Source of the DNA: Chlorobiota bacterium
Lineage (GTDB): Bacteria > Bacteroidota > Bacteroidia > Bacteroidales > F082
DNA length: 47,575 nt
Direction of reading: 5' to 3'
NCBI GenBank assembly: GCA_030596395.1
Contig: JAUVKF010000018.1
Location: forward strand, 1 to 47,575
The notes beneath the pieces were generated by a model. It was given only the letters and a program-made list of their open reading frames with translations, had not been told where the DNA came from and ran no database searches. Both the position numbers and the translations under genes were made by a program. Of this stretch, positions 1 to 7,770 are shown one piece after another (position 1 is the first letter of the stretch; every line of letters begins with the position of its first letter).

Positions 1-288
1 AACCTCAGACGGTGAACTGCCTGATAGCACTCTGATTAATAGTGATATAATCCCTTTTGTGATAACAGCATCGCTATCAGCTGTAAAATTAACTACCCCG
101 TTTATTTCTTCAGCATGCAACCAAACCCGCGACTGACATCCCGAAATTAAATGAGTTTGATTTTTATATTTTTCATTAATCAATGGAAGCTCTTTACCCA
201 GTTCAATTAGGTATGAATATTTATCCATCCAGTCATCAAATAATGAGAATTCATCTATAACTGCTTGTGATTTTTCTTGTATTGTCAT
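1..288 (-). CDS. sufE: SufE family Fe-S cluster assembly protein (3' end cut by window)
   Basis: The first 96 codons of a minus-strand gene are visible, starting at the ATG at 288-286 and open to the window edge. SufE accepts sulfur from the cysteine desulfurase SufS on a conserved cysteine and stimulates cytosolic Fe-S cluster assembly. The expected cysteine is residue 51 in the segment SGCQSRVWL, which is the family signature, followed by the usual FTADSDAVITKGI stretch. Full-length family members are about 140 residues, so roughly one third is missing. The next gene upstream on this strand ends near 511, with a long palindrome between them. The family is clear; the C-terminus cannot be judged. 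Confidence 0.93.
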   Translation of the reverse strand, partial: MTIQEKSQAVIDEFSLFDDWMDKYSYLIELGKELPLINEKYKNQTHLISGCQSRVWLHAEEINGVVNFTADSDAVITKGIISLLIRVLSGSSPSEV

Positions 289-348
289 TATTAGTTGGTT
301 AAATGTATGAATAATTAAATGAGTGTAAGTTCAATTTTCTTCTTATTT

Positions 349-512
349 AAGAAGCTGTCTAAAATTCATCCATCAGTTTTATTATGTGTCTTTTTTGCCA
401 TCTCATTGTTTTTTTTTCGACACGTAGCTACGGCTATGCGTCTCAAAAATGCCTCGATCTGACAAAAAATACATCATAATAAATTCTAAAAACAAAATCC
501 AAACAGTCTTTT
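349..512. repeat. Long imperfect inverted repeat A (about 160 bp)
   Basis: The two halves are imperfect reverse complements. The outer arms (CTGTCTAAAATTCATCC from about 354, against AAACAGTCTTTT at 501-512) and the inner arms (GACACGTAGC near 419-428, against GCTATGCGTCTC near 433-444) meet at a centre near 430. The element fills the gap between the aminopeptidase stop codon and sufE. Two similarly built palindromes lie at 11580-11700 and 19793-19953. It may act as a terminator or be a non-autonomous mobile palindrome; the sequence does not decide which. Confidence 0.75.
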
Positions 513-2517
513 AATGTTGAATGATAATTTTACTGTAATAAGATTTATTCTGAAATGACATCCGGCATACGTAAATTCCTTTGGACAGATTAGTGGTTTC
601 AATGGCAATTTGATGAGAACCCTTATCTTTCATGCCATTCCACAACTGTTTAACCGGTTTGCCTGCCAGGTCAAAAACTTCGATTAAAACCTCGCCATTA
701 TCCTCCAGATCAATTATTGCATAAGCTTGTCCGCTGACAGGATTGGGATGTACGCTGATATGCGTAACAGCTTCATCCATTATATTTTGATCGGTTGACA
801 AAATCAAAGTTGCCTGTTTCAAAACAATCTCATTGGTATTATCAAAAGCCAGGTAAATAGGTTCTTTTTCAAAACTAAATACAAACTCTTCTTCATTCTC
901 CATGTTTAAAAAACGCACAGTTGTATCCGAAAGATCATCGAAAGCAACATAAATATTCAGAACCATTGGAAAGAATGGAGCTTTGGTCTGGATTTGTGTG
1001 GCGAGGAAATGCACATCCCATTGTTCATCAGATATCTTATTGAAGTAATATTCGTTTTTATAAACCGGGTGGTTGGGTTGTTCAAGCCAGGGATAGAAAT
1101 ACCAGCCCATATCTTCGCCAACAACATCACTCATCTTATCAACAAAATCTTCGGTAACAGCTGTTTTATGTTTAAAATTTACGGTATCGGTTGCATATTG
1201 ATTGATCGCCTCAAAAAATAAACTATCGCCCACAATGTACCTGAATTGGTGGATTACACAGGATGACTTCATATAAGTAATAGCATAATTGAATAGAGTA
1301 CTATTGGGAGGTGTTTCCTCAATCCACTCAGGATTGTAAATAGGCCAGCCAGGATTATTACCTGGGGCAAGATAATATGATGCATTACCTTGAATACCGC
1401 TTAGATATGTCATGTAACCACCATATGATTCTTGCCAGTATTTTTCCGACCAGGAGGCAAATCCTTCATTCAACCACAGGTCGGCCCATGTGCCTGGGCT
1501 GATCATATCACCAAACCACTGGTGGGCAAATTCGTGCGCAACTAAACTTTCATACCAACAGTTAGGGCATAAACTGGTCAGGGTCTGGTTTTCCATGCCT
1601 CCCCACTGGAATTCACTACTTAATGTGGCAAACCCATTTTTCTCGAAAGGATACTCTCCATATCCATCTGAAAACCAGTCGCACATATCGAGAGACATAT
1701 TGGCCATAGTGGAGGGATTTTCACCGTTGTTGTAATAAAACCGGAACGGCACCATGGCACTGTCAGACGGACGTTCCCAATAATAAATATCAAGGTTATA
1801 GTTCTTTTTGGCTGTTAACACCATAATGTAAGTTGCGATTGGATTGTCACTTCTCCAATGGTAATAAAGGCTGTCGCCTACAAAGGTTGAATCGACCAGC
1901 ACGCCGTTTGATCCAAGCCGTACACTTGAAGGAACAATTGCGGTGACTTCCAGTGCAGCTTTATCGCTGGGCTTGTCCCAGCAGGGGAACCACCTGCGGG
2001 CGCCTTCCGGTTCGCAATCGGTAAAAATAAATCCGCTACCTGAATAAAAAGCGCCATCATAAACATCCTTGTGGTAATAGTCGATACTTACTTCAACAAT
2101 ATCACCAGGCTGATAAGTATTATCCAGTGTGATTTCAAGCATATCATTCTGATGTGTAAATGCTGTCCCGGCCAGGCCAACCGAGTTAATTTGAAGAGAA
2201 TTTTGATAAGCATTCAATTCAATGCTACTGAGGGTTGAATCAACTTTAAATTTTACAACAATATCCGAAGTAAAATCATGCGGATAGGGTGAATCAAAAT
2301 TGTTGTACAGGTCCATATCCATGGTGTATTTTAATACATCAAATGAATGCACAGGCGAATTAGGCCCCATCATCGGATTTACATGATTATGCGCATGTTG
2401 CTTTTTCTGGGAGCAATACCAGGCTCCGCTTTCCGATTCAAATTGGGCATTAATAAAATTAGTGAATGTGAAAAGGAAAAAAGTAACTGATGTTAAAACA
2501 ATAAGGTGGTTTTTCAT
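511..2517 (-). CDS. Secreted M1 family zinc aminopeptidase with T9SS sorting domain
   Basis: This 668-residue secreted protein should remove N-terminal residues from peptides outside the cell. A signal peptide covers about residues 1-24 (ending NAQ). The M1 beta-saddle domain follows, with the substrate-binding motif GGMEN at 306-310. The zinc site is HEFAH at 328-332, with the third ligand Glu351 in NEGFASW, exactly the HExxH-x18-E spacing of the family. The last 80 or so residues (from about 588, VHPNPVSG) form a type A T9SS sorting domain, so export through the type IX system and surface attachment or release are likely. The helical C-terminal domain of large M1 enzymes is absent, as in other short secreted members. 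The start is the only ATG before the signal peptide. Confidence 0.93.
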   Translation of the reverse strand: MKNHLIVLTSVTFFLFTFTNFINAQFESESGAWYCSQKKQHAHNHVNPMMGPNSPVHSFDVLKYTMDMDLYNNFDSPYPHDFTSDIVVKFKVDSTLSSIELNAYQNSLQINSVGLAGTAFTHQNDMLEITLDNTYQPGDIVEVSIDYYHKDVYDGAFYSGSGFIFTDCEPEGARRWFPCWDKPSDKAALEVTAIVPSSVRLGSNGVLVDSTFVGDSLYYHWRSDNPIATYIMVLTAKKNYNLDIYYWERPSDSAMVPFRFYYNNGENPSTMANMSLDMCDWFSDGYGEYPFEKNGFATLSSEFQWGGMENQTLTSLCPNCWYESLVAHEFAHQWFGDMISPGTWADLWLNEGFASWSEKYWQESYGGYMTYLSGIQGNASYYLAPGNNPGWPIYNPEWIEETPPNSTLFNYAITYMKSSCVIHQFRYIVGDSLFFEAINQYATDTVNFKHKTAVTEDFVDKMSDVVGEDMGWYFYPWLEQPNHPVYKNEYYFNKISDEQWDVHFLATQIQTKAPFFPMVLNIYVAFDDLSDTTVRFLNMENEEEFVFSFEKEPIYLAFDNTNEIVLKQATLILSTDQNIMDEAVTHISVHPNPVSGQAYAIIDLEDNGEVLIEVFDLAGKPVKQLWNGMKDKGSHQIAIETTNLSKGIYVCRMSFQNKSYYSKIIIQH

Positions 2518-2599
2518 GGTTGCGTATTTTTTTAATGAATTTTAAAATTACTATAAATCAGCCTATGCAAGAAGAAAAGATATGCTTTTAATATTGATA

Positions 2600-4900
2600 T
2601 TATTTATTGATATACTGACTGTTGATGTAATCTATTACCTGATCAATTGATTGGTCCTCCGGAAAGGATTTTTTGTACCTAATAGCGAGTGGTTTAGCTT
2701 TATTGAATTGCTTGTGTTTGAGATAAAAATCGATGAGTGCAATTTGAAAATCTACAGTTGACAGATCAATGTTACAGGCAGCGATCAGTGATGTTTCAGC
2801 GGTAATTGTATCGCCAACAAAATCCTGCAATTGTCCAAGATTATAGAAAACCCTTGCGTTACCGGGAAGCAATTCAGCAGCATTTTTTAAATACTGTATT
2901 GCCTCGCTGTACTTTTGCATTTCCGCCAACAAAAGGCCAAGCGAATAATATATATCCCCCATTTCGGGGTAACCAAGGATAACATCTTTCAACAACAATT
3001 CTGCTTCGGCATTTTTACCCATTCGGTTGTACAACATCGCGAGGTTCACCTTTGCAGGGAAAAAATCAACATCAATTCTTATGGCTTCCCGGTATTGGTT
3101 AACTGCTTTTTCAGTTAATCCCATGTTTCCATAGAGGTTTCCCAGGTTGTGCCTGCTGCTTGCAAAGTCAGCTAAATACTCCATCGCTGCAATATATTCT
3201 TCAATTCCGGCCTCCAGTTGTTTTCGTTGGATGGTATCAAAGTTCTCATGTGGAATTCCCGCCAGGCGGGCAGCAGCTTCCATCCTAACCATTCTGGTTG
3301 AGTCGTTTAGCAAAGGAGTCAACGACTGAACAATATCCTGTAAGTCATATGGAATAAACGTTCTTATTGCCTCTCTGCGCACTAAGGCTTCTTTGTCATT
3401 CAGTAAATCACGGTTTAATTTATTTGTTCTATCGTTCGGGAAAATCTCAAGGTAAGAAGTGGCAGCTGCTTTGACCAGGGGAGAGGTCAATTCACTTTGA
3501 ATCAAATTTACCAGCATTTGAATGGAGTTGGTGTCGCCTCTGTTGGCAAGGTACATGGTTTCGCCAAAATGAAACAAAGTAGATTTGCCATACCATTTTT
3601 CTGTGTAAGACGCTGCCCATTTCGATGTTTGATCTGTGTGACATTGATTACATGCATTTGGAGTTCCAAGTTTATCACTTAAATCGGGCCTGGGTATCCG
3701 CATGCTGTGATCCCTTCTGTAGTCCACACCCATAAAATATTGCCCTGGCATATGACACGTGATACACTCCGATCCTTCGCCTACTGCAACAATCTTTTTA
3801 CCATTATCCAGGATAAGAGACTCTCCATCTTCGTTAAAACCTTTATGAAAATGATGGTCGTAATTTGCATAGTCTTCCTGTTTATGACATTGGTAACATA
3901 GCTTGTTGCCATCGAATTTTAACTTTAAGCTATGCGCATCGTGGCAGTTGGTACAGCGTACATTATTCTGATGCATTTTACTTTGCGTAAAGGATGCATA
4001 AACATAATCTTCTTCCAGAATCTGGCCGTCGGGATAGTAGAATGGTTCGATTGGAAGTTGAGGGCTCATAATATCAAACACTTCATCGTGGGGATGAACA
4101 AAGTCGCCAAACGAAGTCCGTCGTGCATGACAGTATGCACATTGGTCAACAAGTTGCCGTGAAGTAATATTGCTTGTTTGAACCACAAGTCCGTAATAGA
4201 CAATTTCCGGACGGCTTAATGAATCGATGGCAGCCCAGGAATTGTGCCAGGAACCCGGTCCATGGCATGCTTCACAGCTCACATCAATCTCCGACCATGT
4301 GGTATTGTAAACATGGGTTTCGGGATTGTAATTTTTTTGCAGGTTGGTGGAGTGACACTCTGCACACATGCCATTCCAGTTTTGGGCATTGTTTGTCCAG
4401 TACAGCCAATCGTCAGGAAGAATTTCCTGCCCTTTATAAACCGAATCGGCAAGATGATACCACTGTTTCTTTTCTGTATCCCATGTAATCTGCAGGCACT
4501 GATAGCGGCCGTCTTCAAAGGGGATGAGGTATTGCTGCAATGGCCTGACACCGAATGTGTAGGCAATCTGGAAATCGCCGGGCTTTCCTTCCGGCCCCTG
4601 GGTATGGACAAAGTATTTCCCGTTTTCGGTATAAAACCGGCTGGTAAATCCCTCACGAGTAAACTCAGCATTGTTAAAATCACCCAAGACCGTCGAGGCA
4701 ATAGCTGTATCCATGGCATTGTCATGATCGGAACCTTGCCAGAGATGGTATTCGGTTTCGTGGCATTCGAGGCATGTTTGGCTGCCGGCAAAGGTGGCTT
4801 TTTGTTGCAGATCGATTGTATTACAGCCTGTAAAGAAATGTCCTAAAATCAATAAAATTAAAATGAAAAATATATATAAATAGGGTTTTTTGCTCACCAT
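2600..4900 (-). CDS. Octaheme c-type cytochrome lipoprotein with HEAT and TPR repeats
   Basis: This 766-residue envelope protein has a lipobox ending at Cys26 (FFTGC) and eight CxxCH haem-binding motifs at residues 43, 179, 209, 254, 316, 335, 379 and 417. The haem part resembles the cytochrome c554 / multihaem nitrite reductase-like superfamily. After about residue 430 the haem motifs stop. A HEAT-like stretch follows (about 440-560), then TPRs (about 580-760, for example AEALYYSLG-like helices). Electron transfer or redox sensing at the cell surface, coupled to protein binding through the repeats, is an inference; no substrate can be assigned. It lies 82 bp downstream of the aminopeptidase promoter region, in the same direction. 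A 200-codon open frame antisense to it is a shadow. Confidence 0.85.
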   Translation of the reverse strand: MVSKKPYLYIFFILILLILGHFFTGCNTIDLQQKATFAGSQTCLECHETEYHLWQGSDHDNAMDTAIASTVLGDFNNAEFTREGFTSRFYTENGKYFVHTQGPEGKPGDFQIAYTFGVRPLQQYLIPFEDGRYQCLQITWDTEKKQWYHLADSVYKGQEILPDDWLYWTNNAQNWNGMCAECHSTNLQKNYNPETHVYNTTWSEIDVSCEACHGPGSWHNSWAAIDSLSRPEIVYYGLVVQTSNITSRQLVDQCAYCHARRTSFGDFVHPHDEVFDIMSPQLPIEPFYYPDGQILEEDYVYASFTQSKMHQNNVRCTNCHDAHSLKLKFDGNKLCYQCHKQEDYANYDHHFHKGFNEDGESLILDNGKKIVAVGEGSECITCHMPGQYFMGVDYRRDHSMRIPRPDLSDKLGTPNACNQCHTDQTSKWAASYTEKWYGKSTLFHFGETMYLANRGDTNSIQMLVNLIQSELTSPLVKAAATSYLEIFPNDRTNKLNRDLLNDKEALVRREAIRTFIPYDLQDIVQSLTPLLNDSTRMVRMEAAARLAGIPHENFDTIQRKQLEAGIEEYIAAMEYLADFASSRHNLGNLYGNMGLTEKAVNQYREAIRIDVDFFPAKVNLAMLYNRMGKNAEAELLLKDVILGYPEMGDIYYSLGLLLAEMQKYSEAIQYLKNAAELLPGNARVFYNLGQLQDFVGDTITAETSLIAACNIDLSTVDFQIALIDFYLKHKQFNKAKPLAIRYKKSFPEDQSIDQVIDYINSQYINK

Positions 4901-4943
4901 CTATTATTTAAAGATTTTAGAATAACAATGAGTCTGGTTAATT

Positions 4944-5984
4944 TTATAGCTCAAACGGATAAATTACTTTCCAATCCTTTTCCATATCAATAACTGTCCA
5001 TCCTTTCTCAATAGCTTCATCCAGTCCTTTATCCAGTCTTCCAATGTCGGATTCTCTATCATAAGCCCATTCTCTTATAGAATCGGTATGATGAACATAA
5101 AGCATAAAACTTCTTAGTTTATTAGAAGCAGTCCATTGCAACATTTGCAAATCACCATCAGAATTTCCTGAAGCAAAAACCGGCTTTTTACCTATGATAT
5201 TGTGAATATTGATAGGTTTACCTTCATTATCATCATAAAAATCTAAGGCGGGTAATCGTTTAATTACAGGATTTCCATTGTTATAATCAAATTCTGTTTT
5301 AACTCTTGTGCCAATAATTTGCTCAGCAGGAATACCATAAACTTCTGTAACTAATGCTCGCATAAAATCTACTTCACCGCCTGAAACAATATATGTTTTA
5401 AAATCATTGGCTCTCAAATAATCCAACAATTCTAACATAGGTTGAAATACCAGACCGGTATAAGATTTTCCTTTTGTAGAGTGTTTTGCGGTTTTGATCC
5501 ATTCTTGTACAGATGCTTCAAATTCATCGGTAGTTACTCCTGCATGTGTGGTCATTATTATTTCCAATAAACCTTTCATCCCTGATTTTTTAAGTTCTTC
5601 CATATCATCTTCAAGCACTGCTTTAAAAGGTTGTTTGTTTTTCCATTCGGGATAATCTTTAGCCATAACTTTTACACGATCAATGGCGAAAAACAATTGA
5701 AAATAAGCAGGTTGTTCGCTCCATAAAGTTCCGTCGTTATCAAAGGTTGCGATACGTTCTGAAACTGGGATAAAATTTTCACTTTCAGTATTGGTTACAT
5801 CATTTACATAATTGAAAATAGCAGTTTTGGTTGCTCCTTCGTTCCACGATGGCAGTGGATCTGATTCTTCCACATTCTCGCTTACCTGATTGTTATCTTC
5901 GTTAGTGTTTCCTGGTGTTGATGAACAGGAAACAACTACACTTAATAAAGTAATAAGACCAAAAATATAGATTATTTTTTTCAT
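4944..5984 (-). CDS. HAD-superfamily phosphatase-like lipoprotein
   Basis: This 346-residue protein has a lipobox at Cys20 (VVVSCSS), so it is probably anchored in the envelope. HAD motif I is FDNDGTLW with the expected nucleophile and acid pair Asp82/Asp84. Motif II is the Ser of YIVSGGEVDF, and motif IV is GNSDGDLQML. The pattern is closest to the phosphoserine phosphatase-like branch of HAD hydrolases, so hydrolysis of a phosphate ester is likely but the substrate is unknown. It lies 62 bp after the arylsulfatase gene on the same strand, with a strong hairpin in the gap. The pairing suggests joint use on a sulfated or phosphorylated substrate, which is inference. Confidence 0.85.
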   Translation of the reverse strand: MKKIIYIFGLITLLSVVVSCSSTPGNTNEDNNQVSENVEESDPLPSWNEGATKTAIFNYVNDVTNTESENFIPVSERIATFDNDGTLWSEQPAYFQLFFAIDRVKVMAKDYPEWKNKQPFKAVLEDDMEELKKSGMKGLLEIIMTTHAGVTTDEFEASVQEWIKTAKHSTKGKSYTGLVFQPMLELLDYLRANDFKTYIVSGGEVDFMRALVTEVYGIPAEQIIGTRVKTEFDYNNGNPVIKRLPALDFYDDNEGKPINIHNIIGKKPVFASGNSDGDLQMLQWTASNKLRSFMLYVHHTDSIREWAYDRESDIGRLDKGLDEAIEKGWTVIDMEKDWKVIYPFEL

Positions 5985-6000
5985 CTTTTTTGATATTAAA

Positions 6001-6032
6001 AAAGCTCAGATAACTGAGATTATCTGAGCTTT
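6001..6032 (-). terminator. Terminator or attenuator hairpin between sulfatase and HAD genes
   Basis: A perfect 13-bp stem (AAAGCTCAGATAA at 6001-6013 with TTATCTGAGCTTT at 6020-6032) has a 6-nt loop and, read on the minus strand, is followed by a T-run. It lies 15 bp past the sulfatase stop and 16 bp before the HAD start codon, so it would limit read-through between the two genes. No TAnnTTTG promoter is visible between it and the HAD gene. Confidence 0.75.
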
Positions 6033-6046
6033 TAGGTTCGTTGTTT

Positions 6047-7573
6047 TTAATTACTTATTGGTTTCGTTAATTGATCCATTGTATCGCCTAAATTAAAGCT
6101 TGCAGCTTTCATTCTTGGTGGGTATTCTTTAAATGTTCCAATAAAACTACCAACATATTCAGAGGCAGGCAACAATAAAAACACATGGTTTAAGTACCAA
6201 TCCCAATAGGTGTTGGATGTTATAGTCGCAAACTCATAAGGGTCCCTTCTTAAATTATATAAAAGAGGTATTCGTAAAGTAATAAAAGGTTCAGCCCAGG
6301 TTTGTAAAGTTCCTGTAGAGCGTTGCTCCATGAAAATAACTTTCCAATCGTTGTAGCGCAGAGCAGTTAAATCACCATCATCAGAGAAATAAAATAACTC
6401 TTGTCGCGGGCCTTTCTCTGTTTCCCCGGTTAGATAAGGTAAAAAATTATACCCATCCAAGTGCACTTTAAAACCTTCATAACCATCCAATAATTTTTCT
6501 TTAACCTTATCATCTCCAGCTGCGGCAAGAAATGTAGGCATCCAATCCATGCCCGACATTATTTCATTTGAAACAGAACCTGCTTCAATGTGACCAGGCC
6601 AACGTACCATAGATGGCGTTCTCCAACCACCTTCCCAGTTGGTATTCTTTTCACCCCTGAAAGCATTTACACCAGCGTCAGGCCAGGAATTTTTGTGAGG
6701 GCCATTATCTGTACCATATTGCACGATTGTATTCTCAGCAATACCTAACTCATCTAACAGGTCAAGTAATTGACCAACATGCATGTCATGTTCAACCATA
6801 CCATCGGCATATTCATCTTGCCCGGATATACCTCTAAGTTCGGCTTTTACATGCGTACGAAAATGCATTCTTGTTCCGTTCCACCAAACAAAAAACGGTT
6901 TTCCTGACTCTACAGCATCTCTGATAAATTTTTCAGCAGCAGCTATAGTTTCATCATCAACAGTTTCCATTCTTTTTTTTGTTAATGGGCCTGTGTCTTC
7001 AATATCACCACCAGCATAAGAGTGAATAACACCTCGTGGCCCATAATTCTTAGCAAAATTTGGAAACTTCTCAGGATCAGGATAATCCAGTAATTCAGGC
7101 TCTTCTTCAGCATTCAAATGATACAAATTACCAAAAAACTCATCAAATCCGTGATTTGTTGGTAGGTGTTCATTTCCATCTCCAAGGTGATTTTTACCAA
7201 ATTGCCCCGTTACATAACCCAATGGTTTTAATAATTCAGCAATAGTTGGGTCTTCTTCATTAATGCCCTCCTTGGCTCCGGGCATACCCACTTTACTTAA
7301 ACCGGTACGTAATACACTTTGACCTAAAATAAAAGTGGAACGTCCTGCTGTACAACTTTGCTCGGCGTAATAATCAGTAAAGATCATTCCTTCGTCAGCG
7401 ATACGGTCAATGTTTGGTGTTTGGTATCCAACCAGCCCCATGGTATAGGCGCTGATGTTTGATTGCCCGATGTCATCACCCCAGATAACAAGGATGTTGG
7501 GCTTGTCATTCTCCTGTGCCATCATAATAAATGGTACAGCAAGAATCAAAATTAAAAATGATAGTTTTTTCAT
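6047..7573 (-). CDS. Secreted arylsulfatase (type I, formylglycine-dependent)
   Basis: This 508-residue sulfatase has an N-terminal signal peptide (residues 1-20, ending MMAQ). Metal-binding Asp33-Asp34 lie in ILVIWGDDIG, and the active-site motif SCTAGRS places the formylglycine precursor at Cys74 with Arg78. This is the C-x-A-x-R variant, with Ala replacing the usual Pro. The C-terminal subdomain with LDGYNFLPYLTGE completes the family length. It should cleave sulfate esters in the periplasm or outside; the natural substrate cannot be read. The start is the ATG at 7573-7571, about 70 bp downstream of a TATTTTTG promoter element on the minus strand (7641-7648). An activating formylglycine-generating enzyme is not in the window. 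Confidence 0.92.
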   Translation of the reverse strand: MKKLSFLILILAVPFIMMAQENDKPNILVIWGDDIGQSNISAYTMGLVGYQTPNIDRIADEGMIFTDYYAEQSCTAGRSTFILGQSVLRTGLSKVGMPGAKEGINEEDPTIAELLKPLGYVTGQFGKNHLGDGNEHLPTNHGFDEFFGNLYHLNAEEEPELLDYPDPEKFPNFAKNYGPRGVIHSYAGGDIEDTGPLTKKRMETVDDETIAAAEKFIRDAVESGKPFFVWWNGTRMHFRTHVKAELRGISGQDEYADGMVEHDMHVGQLLDLLDELGIAENTIVQYGTDNGPHKNSWPDAGVNAFRGEKNTNWEGGWRTPSMVRWPGHIEAGSVSNEIMSGMDWMPTFLAAAGDDKVKEKLLDGYEGFKVHLDGYNFLPYLTGETEKGPRQELFYFSDDGDLTALRYNDWKVIFMEQRSTGTLQTWAEPFITLRIPLLYNLRRDPYEFATITSNTYWDWYLNHVFLLLPASEYVGSFIGTFKEYPPRMKAASFNLGDTMDQLTKPISN

Positions 7574-7623
7574 AGGATAAAAATTAAGATTGAATTTGTT
7601 TTTGAAAAATTAGAATAAAGTCA

Positions 7624-7669
7624 AGTCTAAATAGACTGTGCAAAAATAGGTTTTTAGATTTAATCTAAA
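7624..7669. promoter_or_regulatory. Sulfatase promoter region with TCTA/TAGA palindromes
   Basis: On the minus strand, TATTTTTG (complement of 7641-7648) matches the Bacteroidota -7 element TAnnTTTG and points to the sulfatase; no clear -33 TTG is seen. It is flanked by two palindromes, AGTCTAAATAGACT (7624-7637) and TTTAGATTTAATCTAAA (7653-7669). A third related one, TTAGATTTGTCTAA (7758-7771), sits at the start of the divergent transporter gene. Their position on both sides of a promoter suggests operators for a dimeric regulator; this is inference. Confidence 0.5.
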
Positions 7670-7770
7670 TAATTTTTATCTGCAACCATTTTTATAGTTT
7701 TCATGTTATTTTTACAATACTTAGAAATTTATATCGGTCGTTGATTGATAAAACTACTTAGATTTGTCTA

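Noticed and set aside
4279..4791. 170-codon open frame on the minus strand in another frame
   Set aside because: It overlaps the haem-motif region of the octaheme gene in a different frame and has no recognisable content.
4244..4846. 200-codon open frame on the plus strand
   Set aside because: It is antisense to the octaheme protein, whose haem motifs are all in the minus frame; it has no domain or signal and is a shadow.
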